Positions 20,779-32,544 of a stretch of DNA of 64,000 bases are shown one piece after another. Origin of the DNA: Gracilaria gracilis (lineage: Eukaryota; Rhodophyta; Florideophyceae; Gracilariales; Gracilariaceae); NCBI GenBank assembly GCA_030374805.1, contig JARGSG010000184.1:485001-549000 (forward strand), read 5' to 3'. The stretch's first letter is position 1. Each line of letters begins with the position of its first letter. Under the pieces are notes generated by a model. That model was not told the origin of the DNA. It saw only the letters and a list, made by a program, of their open reading frames with translations, and did not search any database. The position numbers and the translations under genes were made by a program.

Positions 20779-21888
20779 TTTAAACCAAAGAAACGACTGA
20801 GGCTGTACCGGCGGGAGCGACGGGCAGTGAACGCGTGAAAGGCAAAAGCTGCGAACACTGCTTATGTAGGGTGGGATGACGCCTCGGCAGGAGGAGCACC
20901 AGCGTCATGGCGGTGAGTGTGGAAGCGGCCGTTTCCGCTTTGGGAGAGGCAAAAGCGGCGGGGGTTGAAGCGGCGCATGGGGAGTAGACAACTTAATGAC
21001 GTCGTTGCGTGTCCCTCAGCTGGGAGCCTTGAACACGAAAGCTGCGCATCTTAGTCGCAATGAGCGCAGCTCGCGGAGAGATGGCGAATACACACGCAGG
21101 ACGACAGCAATGAACGATTGCGAAGTGTCCACGGCTGCGACGTGCGTTGTCAGAGATCTTGCGCTCTTGGTTTGTCAGCTCACGTCGCAGCTCCTTGGGT
21201 GATAAGAATAGCTGAACAGGGGTAGCGTTACAAGAGTGGGATCTAGAAACGACACTGAATCCGAGCTTCAGCACTGGATCCCCATCTCGTGATTCACGAG
21301 ATGGGGATCCAGTGTTCAAGCACCGAGTTGATGGTGTCACTTTCTGAAGGTGACTGTAATTCAATTCGAAAAGGAGAGAAAACAACGAGCTCATGGGAAT
21401 ATGACGACAACAGAACTAAGTGTGAGAGACTCAGTTACAAACAAACCGGATTTCGAATGATGACACAGCTCCTTGCGCAGTAGAGGGTTAGGATGTGACA
21501 GATGAACCAGGCAATACGGGTTACGTTTCTTCACACATACACATCACGGCGATGTGAGCGTGTGCTCTGTCCTACACACCACAAGGCTTTGGGCCATGCT
21601 GGGACGGTGGAGCAAGTTGGAAGTGAAGTAATTAGTGGTAAACAGTCCAGTAAGGACTCCTTATCTGGAGCGTGCTCTTCCGATGAAAACCGAACACGTA
21701 CGTGTACTGCTCCAATGTTACTGACGTAAGAACAACGCCTACGGTTAAGACTGTTATTGAAGAAGCAGACGCTAATGGTACGCGTGAAGTAATGACGTCA
21801 TGATTATCACGACTTCACAGGCAAGTGATGGCGCAGATGTAAGAGGAGAACAAAACTTGTCATCTTTCTCTTCACTGTCGAGCTACTC
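20779..21888. other. Upstream region of family III copy b, with palindrome and composite site
   Basis: About 20900-21200 matches the family III upstream regions at 30330-30560 and 35820-36110 (landmark CGCAATGAGCGCAGCTCG). About 21330-21760 matches 31140-31590. A perfect 20-bp-arm palindrome lies at 21272-21314 and a composite TGACGTCA site at 21793-21840. Confidence 0.6.
21272..21314. repeat. Perfect inverted repeat, 20-bp arms, 3-nt loop
   Basis: CACTGGATCCCCATCTCGTG, ATT, then the exact complement. The homologous spot in unit c (about 31110-31130) lacks it. Confidence 0.95.
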
Positions 21889-23867
21889 GTGGACAATTCA
21901 AAATCCAAAACAAATTTGAAAGTGCTACCCTTGGGTACCCGTCTTTCGTGCGAGCTCACCCGTTTTCAAGCTGATCATGCCCTCCTCATTCTCTTTCTGG
22001 GCTTACGAAGCCATCTCGCATACTCAAAACTATCCATTTCCCTAACCACCCCCCTTCATTCTACTCTATTGATTCGCCACATTTCGCTCACTGACCTCGC
22101 CTCCCCACCAATCCCACCACCTTCTTCAGCTAGATGCGCGATGTATCCATCGATACAGCTTCGTAATGTGATTTGTAGTTTCACAATCTCATCTATTTTC
22201 ACCACCTTAGGAAACGAGAAGCATGAAATGCAGCTGTGGTCGGGCCAAGTGGTCAACTGCAAGGCCGAAAGCGTATGCGACCAAACCAGTACAGGTTTTA
22301 AAACGATAGACTAATGCTATGAGCTGTGGAACCAGGTGTTCACAGTTTACCGGAAGCCAAAGAGCTTCAGATGTGTCCCGTTCTCGCTTCGCCTTGCCTT
22401 CAGTAGCTTGTTTGCCTCTCCATTGTTTTCCAGGAGCCTCAACGCAATCTTCATGCGACGTTCGGTCGCTGCTCTGACGGTGAGTGAAGAAGACAAAGAA
22501 GAAGAGTGAAGCGTTTTAGGTGAATGGCAGTGGTTCGCATACCCCACGTGATACGAAATACGCGCTCACAACAATCACAATAACACAAATTGTGTTATGT
22601 CGATCAGCTCTGGACATCAGCCTTCATTTCTGTGTCTGGGTTCGCTCCACATACTGTTGATTCAGGAGTGTGTGGGCATAAAATAGGCCATCGACCAGAA
22701 GAAAAACGGCCATAATATGCGTAGCAACCAGTTGAGAATTGCGCTCGCAATACGGTTGAACAGCGGTTGATGCCAAAGTCGCGGCCAAACAAGCTGATGT
22801 TGGGTAGCAGCGGAGACATTCCAGGACACGGCCACAAGCAAAGCCAAATCTGATGTCTTGCTTGTGTTGCGGACGCAACGCTACTATTGCACTACGATGT
22901 GCCTTATGATGCAAGGAGGTGACCTCTACTTGTTTCTCTATTTGAAAACAACACGTCAGTTTCCGAACACCTCCGAAGTTTGAAAGTGTTTGGAAACCGA
23001 CGTTTAGATCCAAATAGAACTCCAAAGCTTGATACGCACCGTCGTAATCGTTTCAAGGTCACTTTCTTAACACAAGGCTCAGCACTGGTGATCATTTCAT
23101 TCTTCACGCATACCAATCAACATTCTGGCAGTGGCTGTGGGGAAATCTTTGTGGAGGTGAGCAGTACGAAGATAGATTTCGTACAGAATCGGGATTGAAG
23201 TCAGGAAACAACGGTTGTGCAACCCGTAACTTATCGCATGCAAGCATTGTCGTAAATCCGCTGCGTACCAGGAACGAATGGGATACGAGCCAGGCGTTTT
23301 TATGGGATGGGACGTATGCGGGACTTGGTTACTTGCAAAATATATGAGAGCTGGACCGGTATGTAACTTGCGGGGCTTCCCAGCATTCTACGACAATGCG
23401 GTAGGACGTCTGAATGTTTGGACAGGCTGTCAACGCTCGTGGATGGGTCATACTTCCTATAGCCCATGGGAGCGGTTCGCCTATCTTCCTTTCCAGTGCG
23501 ACAGATACTGGAAACAAAACACCCTGTTACGACAATGCTGCTACCCATGGAGGATCCAGACACATGCGCAGTAGCGTCTTGACGAGAAGTTGAGATTGCT
23601 CTTCGTCAAGCACGACGACCAGGTGAATGGCCGACAACCCATCACATACTTGACTGGCGGTAACATTAAAAAGCCCAAGAGTGTGCTTCTGCTCTTCTAT
23701 ATGCTCAAAGTGTTGTTCAGCATCGGCTCGGTCGTTTCAAAATTCATAAGAACCTGCTTCTGAAGATTACATGATTCGGGTTCCTTGGGGGCAAATGAAA
23801 AGCACGGCCTGGGCATGGTCGGCGATACATTGTTCTTGATGCTATACTATCTCAAGTAATGTAAACA
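21889..23867. other. Unassigned stretch inserted in unit b
   Basis: Part of the roughly 4-kb segment that separates family III and II in unit b. A 141-codon plus frame (21889-22314) follows the composite site, and a 133-codon minus frame lies at 22624-23025. Neither has a recognisable domain or a relative in the window, so I leave both uncalled. Confidence 0.45.
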
Positions 23868-25070
23868 TTACAACTGGCCTCCTTTCCAATCAATCTCAGC
23901 TGGATTAATACCTAAGGCTTTTCTCTGCAGTTTCCGTTCTTTCCAGAAGCAAAGAGAAATGTCCATGGCCAGTTCCGGATGCCTTTTCAAAAATTCCTCC
24001 TGCTTGTTGAGTAAGCGAGAACTTTCATCTCGCAGGTTCTGAGCGACCTCTGCGAAATGTTGCTTTTCTCGAACAAGCCCATTGACATAAGCTTCCAATT
24101 GTTCGTAATATGTCTCGTATTGAACAATAGTTTCCTTTTGTTGAGCCAATTGAACATCGCGTTCTTGGTTCAACGTTTCCAAAGCCGATATCCTCTCTTC
24201 CTTCGTATCCACAAGGTCAGAGATATCTTTGGTAGCCTTGAATAAGGTACTGAGGTATTCCGTCTTCTCGGCAAGCATGCCTCGTAGCAAATCATTTTGC
24301 TTTTGACCCAGTTTGAAATCCTCTTCCATACATTTGAACGCTTTCTCCGCTTCAAGAGATCTTGCTACTCCTCCATCTCGCTTTGCCTTGACGTCCTCAA
24401 GCTCGTCCAACAATGAAAACCGGTTCATGTCTTTCAGATCGAGTTCCATCTTTAGACTGTCGTTTTCTTTTGCGGCAGCTTCCAATTCGTCCCCTAAATC
24501 ATCTCGCTCCGCACAGACGTTCCCTAGCGTCTGTTCGAGATCGGACGCTTTACCAACCGCTTCTTCATAAGCCGTTTCAGCCGTATCCACCTTATTACGC
24601 ATATCGTGAATCACTGCATTTGAGCTGTGCAGCTCTTGTTGATGAGCGTTTTGGATTTCTTGCATCTCCAGCAGGATACTTCTCTTTTCTGCTTCACTTT
24701 CTTTTACCTGCTGTTCTAAACCAGCCACACGAGAAAACGCATGATCTCGTTCCTGTTCGCAATGTTGCAAACGACGACGCAGTTGTTCAATCTCATTCAT
24801 GGCCAATTCATTTTGGCTACGAATCGTATTCGCTTCATTCGAAACTTCATCCCTTTCCGAACAGACTTGGTGCAAATCCGCTAGAGCTCGGTTTCTTTCC
24901 AAGACCAGCTCTCCAATCTTCTCGACCTTCTCTGCTTCAATACTGGATAACGCAAAAGAAAAGGACGCGCATTTCACTTCCATTAAGTTGCACGTATAAG
25001 GGTACTTGATAGAAGAGATAAAAGCACTTTTCATTGCGTTGATGTTACCGTTAGGCGAGTAGGCGTTCAT
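23868..25070 (-). CDS. Coiled-coil protein, family I
   Basis: A 400-residue protein from the ATG at 25070 (MNAYSPNGN). After a 40-residue leader the protein is continuous heptad-patterned helix rich in Glu, Leu, Lys and Gln to about residue 365, then the family's C-terminal block FLKRHPELAMDISLCFWKE and a short tail. It is the closest intact relative of the pseudogene at 40130-41004, with which it also shares about 350 bp of upstream DNA (25080-25420 against 41010-41355). It lies inside unit b of the family II/III array, between the two divergent partners. The stop is TAA. Function unknown. Confidence 0.8.
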   Translation of the reverse strand: MNAYSPNGNINAMKSAFISSIKYPYTCNLMEVKCASFSFALSSIEAEKVEKIGELVLERNRALADLHQVCSERDEVSNEANTIRSQNELAMNEIEQLRRRLQHCEQERDHAFSRVAGLEQQVKESEAEKRSILLEMQEIQNAHQQELHSSNAVIHDMRNKVDTAETAYEEAVGKASDLEQTLGNVCAERDDLGDELEAAAKENDSLKMELDLKDMNRFSLLDELEDVKAKRDGGVARSLEAEKAFKCMEEDFKLGQKQNDLLRGMLAEKTEYLSTLFKATKDISDLVDTKEERISALETLNQERDVQLAQQKETIVQYETYYEQLEAYVNGLVREKQHFAEVAQNLRDESSRLLNKQEEFLKRHPELAMDISLCFWKERKLQRKALGINPAEIDWKGGQL

Positions 25071-25680
25071 TTCTGTTTGCCAAAGCTGCAAATTGCGTGG
25101 AGCTCAGCGAAGAAGTGTAGCAACAACGAAGGTGATTGACGAGCGAGCGACGGCATCGAACATGATGATGCAGAGAAGATTCCACTTAATAAGTGAACCA
25201 CATTGGGCTGACAATGATTGTTAATTAGAAGCATAGCAATTAGAAGCAGATTGCGGGTGACACAAGACCTAAGTGACTCTCTATAGTAGACTCGGAAGCG
25301 GGTCACTCACGGTGATGACCAATCTTGGTGGGTGGCGTGAATGTTGCATATGTACTAGCGTACACCGTAACGTGAATTGAAACACCTACTTGGAGACTAA
25401 TTAATGATGCGAAGACTTCATCGAAGGAACTGAGGTAACGCAAGACTGTGATATTTACATGTTTGCGACGAATACCGAAGTGTATGTATAGCGATGAAGA
25501 AGTGTAGCTCTATGTAGCCCGACGAGAAAGAAGACCCTGAAGCTGGACAGATTGGGGTTCATAATAAAACTGTAAAGCATGTCGAAATTGCTCACCAACA
25601 TACATTTTGAAGCTTTCTACCGCCATGCACACGACGCGTCGAGCATTGCCTTACAGCGATACATTCACGCTGACGTGAGA
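25071..25680. other. Upstream region of coiled-coil gene
   Basis: About 25080-25420 is duplicated upstream of the coiled-coil pseudogene at 41010-41355, so the gene was copied with its promoter. The remainder shows nothing I can assign. Confidence 0.6.
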
Positions 25681-26678
25681 ACTCTTACCGTTGGTACACG
25701 TACAGTAAGCTGACGCCCACTGGGAGGTGACTGAGATTTGGTGCGAAACCTGTACTTGCTGTATTCGTGCACGCCAGCGAGTGGTCATCATCATGGTGAT
25801 GACGTCACGCCCGATCTCCATCTCTGACCTGAATGACGGGAAGGAGGCATCTATGCGTCCAACGAAGGAACCTTTCTAGTCTAGCTCTACATTCCGAGGT
25901 GGACGACGCTCCTTTCATTCTCCAAAGACTTAACTATCGATGTTACAATATTACTCAATGTATCAACTGCTCTATTCCTTGCTCATCTCACTGGATCTAT
26001 CGTAATCTAAGTGGAGTTTGCCTCTTTGAAAACACGGTTTCCCGTTCCAGTTCACCTCCCGACACCATTTCTAGTCCATAAAGTTTCACGTCGAAGACTT
26101 AGGAATCACAGATTGCAGTAACGCATGAGCTGCTTCGTCTTCGAATTCACTGAAACATTATTTCAGCCTTCTATTCACTGACAGAGCATCACGAATTGCA
26201 TTCGAATTGTTTACCATTCCACGTCAAGCGTGACTCTTTGATCTCGAACTCAATGATTGTCAGCGACTTCGAAGCTCCGTTGCCCGAAAAAACCTCTCAA
26301 AACGATGGAGCTAATCTTCAGTCACGTCACCCGAGTGTACAAACCCACCACTAACCCATCATGCTCGGCAACCTCATCTGCAGAGGTCACACACCCACAG
26401 ACAACATTGAGTTTCAGACACTTTTGAAGGAGTACTTAAGGCACATTTTCAGCACCCGATGATGCGAGAACCTTTCTGGTCGCAGCCCCCCGACGCCAGA
26501 TACCTACATCCTCGCACAAGCATTCCGCAACAAGCTGTGTCAGCCGTTTTCTTCTGCGTCGTTCTCCACCCATCCCACTCGAAGTTCAAAGAGTTAAGGG
26601 GGCTGCCGTTCTGGTCGCATCGAATAGCGTCTTGGACAGTTCTTATTTCTAACCGCACAACGCCGCAACATCAGCGGA
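25681..26678 (+). promoter_or_regulatory. Family II promoter block (copy P2) with TGACGTCA site
   Basis: TGACGTCA at 25800-25807 is followed by CGCCCGATCTC, as at 31687 and, with one change, at 36249. The block then matches P3 closely through TTTCAGCCTTCTATTCACTG (26163) to the start codon. The site lies 879 bp before the ATG here and 858 bp before it in P3. Confidence 0.7.
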
Positions 26679-27398
26679 ATGGATTTTATTTTTTCAAAGG
26701 GGGACGAGGTCTTCATGACCGACCCCGAGGTGGACCTGGAATTCTTGTGTGGGGAGGCGGGGGCAGATGGATACATTCCTGTCCCCATGGATAAATGGGA
26801 GAAGCGTAACGAGGCGGCGCACGAACGGCTCACACCCCCTCCGAGTCCCTCTGTCGATTTGGAGGAAGAAGTCTACGTCGACGAGGGGGGGGATGTGCTC
26901 ATGACAATGCCGTGGCTCCCGCTGGAGGTGATTGAGCACCTGGCGGGAAGCAAGGGGTACCGCTCTGTGCCCCTCGTGCGATGGCTCCGACGAAGGAGCC
27001 GAAGCCGAAGTAATTCGCCCAGGGTCTCCCCCCCAAGATCGCCTCAGCCAGCCTCCCGCCATAGCAGCCCGGGCGGGAGGGACTCTCGTTCTCCGCGCTC
27101 GCCTTTGCGCGCCAGTGGCGGCATTCGGAAGCCGGCCGCTTCCAACAAGCTCATCCTCCGCGGCCTCTCCAGCCAAATGTTCAACACGAACAAATTGCTG
27201 TCAATGTTGGCAAGGGAGAAAGTTGATGTCGTGGGAATGAGTTTGTTCGGGAAGCGGTCGGATGGAGATGAGGCGAGCGCGGAGGTAAAGTTCGCCACCC
27301 GCGAGGGGGCGCAACAAGTATACGAAAATCGAGAGGTATACTGGCAGGAGGAGATGATCACCATCTTCAAAGACGGTGATCCTCTCCTGGAGGCTTAG
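26679..27398 (+). CDS. RS-domain protein with duplicated N-terminal motif and RRM-like C-terminus (family II, unit b)
   Basis: A 239-residue protein. Residues 11-43 and 73-105 are an internal duplication of the form V-x-MT-x-P...LE...AG-x2-GY-x2-VP-x3-W-x2-R. Residues 104-145 form an Arg/Ser-rich domain (RRRSRSRSNSPRVSPPRSP...) typical of splicing regulators and SR-kinase substrates. Residues 156-231 resemble a degenerate RRM: a strand LILRGLS in the RNP2 position, a helix, a second strand, and EASAEVKFA in the RNP1 position. An RNA-binding nuclear role is inferred. The protein differs from the unit c copy only at the last few residues (K231/Q231 and A239/S239). The gene is intronless and followed by a conserved 3' flank. 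Confidence 0.85.
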   Translation: MDFIFSKGDEVFMTDPEVDLEFLCGEAGADGYIPVPMDKWEKRNEAAHERLTPPPSPSVDLEEEVYVDEGGDVLMTMPWLPLEVIEHLAGSKGYRSVPLVRWLRRRSRSRSNSPRVSPPRSPQPASRHSSPGGRDSRSPRSPLRASGGIRKPAASNKLILRGLSSQMFNTNKLLSMLAREKVDVVGMSLFGKRSDGDEASAEVKFATREGAQQVYENREVYWQEEMITIFKDGDPLLEA

Positions 27399-28700
27399 AT
27401 AGGATGGCCTGGTTATGTTGTGAGTCCAACAGCTGTGCCCCTGCTTTTCCCTTCTCTTTGGGATACAGGAGATTAAAGTAAGCAGACTGGTTGGAAGGTT
27501 GTAGGGAGTTGTTAGAATTGTACAAATGACTTTAAAGAATGTGAAATCAAAAGAACTTGTTTCGTTTTATCTCCCGCACCGCTGAGCCCGAAAGGTTCGT
27601 AAAGCAAACCTATTCTCTACTAAACCATGAGGTACATTTTCGAGATAGCCTCTGCGATCTGCTTACTGATGTTCCGTGCCTCCCACTTCGACCGCCTACC
27701 ACCGCTTTTCGTGACAATCTGGCTCAAATCTTGACTACGAAGTCTTCTAGAGATGCGCACAGCCGAAGACGGAGAGGTCGTGTATTTTCCAGACCTAGCG
27801 CATCGAATGGGTATCTGGCAATGCGTTGCACCATCACAGCAGGAGATGTTCTTTATTAATCAATACTGTCATTTGTGATGACGATTTCTTGAAGAGAGCG
27901 CTGGTGGTGAAGGTGGTGGAGCGAGCTAACTCCGTGCCTTCGAACAGGTTTGACGCGGCTCGACGAGCAAGTGCAAGTGTTCAGCTCGGGAGGCGGTTTG
28001 TGCTCCAATTTCTGCTCTGCAGATCCTCCAATCGGAAGAAAGCGGGAGCAATGCATTCGCCGCGAATGCTATGAATCTTCGTTTGCACACCGTCTGAAGC
28101 CATGACTTGTTCGAGAAGAGTGCGAGGCGACTTAGTGGAGGAGAGTGCGCTTCAGCTTTAGGATCATTGACCCACACTGTTGAGATAGTTGGCATCCCTT
28201 CATCCATAAGAGTAACTCTGCAGGTCTCCGCACAACAATAACAAGTCGATTCTCACGCACGCGCTTGGAACAGCGGGTGCAATGAGGAGTACAATATCGT
28301 ACATACTTCTCAGGAACACAGCTGCTCATTGTTTGTCTGTATGCGAAGTTGAAACAGAAAGCGCGATACCGCCGTTCTCGATATACCACGCGGTCTAGCG
28401 TGAATCGCATCCTCGCTATCGTTGCTCAACACGAATTCGAGGCCAATTACCCCATGCACTCACGCAGTCCTCAAAGCTGCGCCATTAAAGCCAAAATGTG
28501 CTTGCCTCTGCGGCTGGAAGTCAACATAACCACTATGAAGCGCGTTCCCGTCCGGAAAAGTGTTGCTTACCACATAGATGTATGCGTTCTGCGTCTTACT
28601 GTGGCACAATGGTTTCGGCTTTGGCAGCGTCGAGGAAATGTTGACGACGCTGGTTGCAATACAACATACCAAACATAAGGCCATCCCCGGCATCGAAGAA
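27399..28700. other. Spacer between convergent family II and III copies (units b and c)
   Basis: 27399-27530 is the conserved family II 3' flank. About 27890-28680 is related to 14640-15640, so units a and c share this spacer type while units b and d share another. Frames here are not conserved between copies. Confidence 0.6.
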
Positions 28701-28727
28701 TCTTCACTATAACGTCATGTACGACGA

Positions 28728-28772
28728 TGACGTCAGGGGAGAGGATTACAAGTGACTGGCGCACTTGCAATT
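28728..28772. promoter_or_regulatory. TGACGTCA plus ACTGGCGCA composite site (unit c)
   Basis: TGACGTCA at 28728-28735 is followed by AAGTGACTGGCGCACTTG from 28751. The layout matches the unit a and b sites. Confidence 0.65.
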
Positions 28773-28947
28773 TTCACGAGAGGAACACAACTTGTCGTTG
28801 TATCGGTGTGAAACGTGTCGCTTCATCGGCTCAAAAATCCGAAAAGGAATCGTAAAATCTCCCTGCTCTCTTCAATGCTCTTCTTCACCATTCGTTCTTC
28901 ACCACTCCGCGCCAGTCGCCAGACCTACGCCTCCGCATGCCCTTGCG

Positions 28948-30198
28948 TCACTCCGCCGCCCACCGAATCAGACCACCACACACGACCGACGATGTGAAAC
29001 TTCCCGGCGGCGCCTCCAAGTCGAACTGCACCTGGCTTGAGGCGCTCGCCGCATCGTTTGTCGCCTGCGCCTCCCACGTCTCAACAGCATCCAACGATAC
29101 TTCGCCCCACCACCGCTGCTCTACTTCCAAGCTGGGGTGAAGCGGAAATCGAAGCTCCACCGGCGGCGGTTCCACCGGTTGCGGTGCCAGGTAGATCCGC
29201 TGCAGCGCCGCCACGCGAGGTCGCGCTTCCCCTTCGTCGCGCTGATGGATGGCTTGATGAACGTGGGATGTTCTCACAGCGTCTGGTATCGACGGCTGAA
29301 CGAATGGCGCCGCCACGAGAGTGGGCTCTTGCACCTCCACTTGCTCACCGTCTCGCCCAACGCCCACGTCCCCATGACGAGCAACACTGGCGTTTGTGGT
29401 GACACGTCGCCAAAATGGCAACGTTGGTAAGCGAATTGCGTGAAGGTTCTGCGCAATCTCAGCGTTCCAGTGCGCGTCTTCGCGCAAGTCGGTACCAACG
29501 GTAGCAGCGGCTAGTGCGTCATGTGGCGCCTCTTCCACTCCGTTCTCTAGAGCTTCTCGTCGACGGCGGCGCCGTTCTCGAATTTCCTGTCGACGGAGGT
29601 CACGCCTACGCCGGTACTCCAGCGTGGCGATGTCAACAGCATCGCTGCGGGTCGACGGGCCCGATGCTCCAGCAGGCGAAATGAGAGGTGTGTGGAAGGC
29701 TTCCACTTGTTCTTCGCAAGCTCGGCGACGACGTCGAGAAGGCTGATCCGCGGGGCTCAGCTCGGCTTCGGTAGCCGTGCGCTTGCGACCGCGGCGATGA
29801 CGGGAAGTAGGCTGGAGCGCGCTTCCCACTTCGATTTGACCAACCGTGTGGTTGACGGCGCCGGGTTTCGAGGGCCACACTGTAGTCGGCGGTGCAGGGC
29901 CAGCTTCGTCACTGTTTCCGGTTGCTCGAGGGCGGCGACGAGCAACCGGATCCAAGAGAGGCAGCTCAGATTCCTCAGCGCTGCGTTTCCGGCCGCGGGT
30001 CATGAAAGGCGGTGAAGTGGTGCCGGCGTGCGGTGAGTTGCGCACCTGGTTCGTGTCTGTTGTCGCACGCTGTTCTGCGAGACGATTCAGTGCAAGTGGC
30101 AGCGTTGAACGGGAATGTTGGATGTCGAGGGCGGCGTTCGCAGGATCAGCCGTGCGGATAGAAGGTGTTGAGGAGCGTTCTGATGTTGTAGAGCTCAT
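28948..30198 (-). CDS. Arginine-rich nuclear-type protein (family III, unit c)
   Basis: A 416-residue protein from the ATG at 30198 (MSSTTSERSSTPS). The N-terminal third is Ser/Thr/Pro-rich. Two copies of a motif KR-[ST]-A-x-E-[SA]-EL followed by ARRR- or SRRR-type basic clusters follow, each looking like a nuclear localisation signal. A strongly basic helix (DIATLEYRRRRDLRRQEIRERR) is next, reminiscent of a bZIP basic region without a leucine zipper. The C-terminal half is conserved with the other copies (RIYLAPQPVEPPPVELRFPL; HPSLEVEQRWWGE). I know no named family. The gene is head-to-head with the family II gene at 32545 and tail-to-tail with that at 26679. It is intact, unlike copies a and b. 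Confidence 0.75.
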   Translation of the reverse strand: MSSTTSERSSTPSIRTADPANAALDIQHSRSTLPLALNRLAEQRATTDTNQVRNSPHAGTTSPPFMTRGRKRSAEESELPLLDPVARRRPRATGNSDEAGPAPPTTVWPSKPGAVNHTVGQIEVGSALQPTSRHRRGRKRTATEAELSPADQPSRRRRRACEEQVEAFHTPLISPAGASGPSTRSDAVDIATLEYRRRRDLRRQEIRERRRRRREALENGVEEAPHDALAAATVGTDLREDAHWNAEIAQNLHAIRLPTLPFWRRVTTNASVARHGDVGVGRDGEQVEVQEPTLVAAPFVQPSIPDAVRTSHVHQAIHQRDEGEARPRVAALQRIYLAPQPVEPPPVELRFPLHPSLEVEQRWWGEVSLDAVETWEAQATNDAASASSQVQFDLEAPPGSFTSSVVCGGLIRWAAE

Positions 30199-31560
30199 TG
30201 GACTTAGGGAGCCAACCAACAACTGAGGTTGCAAAGGGGCGAGCGACGAGTGGTGAATGCGTGAAGGGGAGAAGCTGCGAGCGCTGCTTGTGTTTGGTGG
30301 GATGATGCTCCATCTGCAGTTGCGCCAGAGTCACCATTATGGCGACGACGGTGGAAGCGCCGGTTCCGCTTTGGGGGCGACGATTTTGGCGGTGGATGAA
30401 GCGGCGTATGGAGAGTTGACAGCTAAATGAGTTCGTTGCGTGTCTGGCAGCTGTGCGCTTTTAACACGGAAGCTGCGCATCTCAGCAGTCGCAATGAGCG
30501 CAGCTCGCGGAGAGTTGGCGACTAAACACACAGAACGACAGCAATGAACCATTGCGACGTGTCCACGCCTACCAAAGAAATTGGTTCGATATTCTCAGCC
30601 AAATGCTGTAAGTCAAGAACTGCCCGTGTATCCTACACTTTTATGTTTTTAATATTAAAATAGCGTCAAAAGCTCAGCTGCTTTGAATTATAGAGCAAGA
30701 GTGAAAACGTTCGTTGGGTTCCAGACGATGGCTCGAGTAGTAACCTCAATGGGGCAGAACAGAAAGGGGTTACTGTGTTAGGAGCCTTAATGAAATAAGC
30801 TATATACAGTAAAGTATTCAACGACAGAAAAACGTTAACGTACCTCAATCTTAGGGATCCCGACCGCTATTATTACCCTACCTGTACTTGCCGCCCACCG
30901 CGTCAAGCTAGGTGGATTAGACAGCACTTTATCACAGATGGGATAAACCAGAACTGCTAACCCAGTGAAGGTGATTGAATTCATTTCTCGTACAGGTTGT
31001 TTTCAGTTTTTGATAGTTCTACTTAAAAAATGTTTGGTTTTGCTGACAACTATTGAATTAGAGATGAAAGAAAGTGAAGATTGAGAACAGAACTTGAACA
31101 ATTCGAATGCACTTCGTGTGCTTCGGTGATGGAGTTGATGTTGTCACTTTCTGACGGTGACAGAAAACCCAATTCGAAGAGGAGAGAAAACGACGACCTC
31201 GTCAAAATGTGACCACAATACACTAAAAACGGAGGTAATTGGGCCCGGCAGAGCACAGCGGTTGAAAAGTGGGAGAGAGAATGAATTACAAACAAATGGA
31301 TGTGGAATGCTGACATATGTACACTCCATGAGCATTAGGCGTTAGGATGTGACCAATGAACCAGACGATGGGGTCACGTTTCTTCACACACCCCACGCCG
31401 GTGTGAGCGAGTGCTCTTTGGACACGACAATAACTTCGGGCCATGGTGGGACGGTTGAGCAAGTCTGTAAGTGGGGTAATTGGTGGTAAGCAGTGCTTAC
31501 AAAGCACCGTGCTCTTCGAATAGTAACCCTACACGTAGTGTGCGCAGTTGTTACTGACGT
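30199..31560. other. Upstream region of family III copy c
   Basis: 30330-30560 is the conserved family III upstream region. 30570-31090 shows nothing assignable and is AT-richer. 31140-31590 matches 21330-21760 of unit b, including a 5'-TCACTTTCTGA segment and the CACTCGCTCACA-like flank. Confidence 0.55.
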
Positions 31561-32544
31561 TAGAACGCTTACGGTTGAAACCTTTCGTACAGTAAGCTGA
31601 CGCCCACGGTGTGGTGACTGAGATTTGGTGCGAAACCTGTACTTGCTGTATTCGTGCACGCCAGCGAGTGGTCCTCAGTATGGCGATGACGTCACGCCCG
31701 ATCTCGATTTCTGACCTGAAGACCGTGAAGCAAACATGAGTCCAACGAAGAAACCTTTCTACCTTCCGAGGTGGACGACGCTCCTTTCATTCTCCGAAGA
31801 CTTATCTCGATGATACGATTAGACTTAATGTATCAACCTGGTTTACTCCTTGCTAATATCATTGCATCTATCGTAATCTAAGTGGAGTTTGCTTCTTTTC
31901 CAACACGGTTCCCCGTTCCAGTTCACCTCCGAACATCATTTCTAGTACATAACGTTTCACGTCGAAGACTTAAGAATCACATATTGCAGTAACGCATGAG
32001 CTGCTTCGTCTTCGAATTCACTGAAACACTATTTCAGCCTTCTATTCACTGACAGAGCATCACGAATTATATTCGAATTGTTTACCATACCACGTCAAGC
32101 GTGACTCTTTGATCTCGAACTCAATGATTGTCAGCCTATTCGAAGCTCCGTTGCCCGAGAAAATCTCTCAAAACGATGGAGCTGATCTTCAGTCACGCCA
32201 TTCGAGTGTACGAACCCACCACTAACCCATCGTGCTGCAACCTCGCCGACAGAGGTCACACATCCACAGACAACATTGAGTTTCAGACACTTTTGAAGTA
32301 GTACTTAAGGCACGTTCTCAGCACCCGATGATGCGAGAACCTTTCTGGTCGCAGCCCCCCGACGCCAGATACCTACATCCTCGCACAAGCATTCCGCAAC
32401 AAGCTGTGTCAGCCGTTTTCTCCTTCTGCGTCGTTCCCCACCCACCCGAAGTTCAAAGAGTTAAGGGGGCTGCCATTCCGGTCGCATCGCATCGCGTCTC
32501 GGACAGTTTTAATTTCTCACCGCACACCGACCAACACCAGCCGT
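31561..32544 (+). promoter_or_regulatory. Family II promoter block (copy P3) with TGACGTCA site
   Basis: TGACGTCA at 31687-31694 with the same downstream context as P2. The block matches P2 with scattered substitutions and short indels through to the start codon. Confidence 0.7.

Noticed and set aside
22624-23025. 133-codon minus frame
   Set aside because: No domain, no relative in the window and no promoter evidence.
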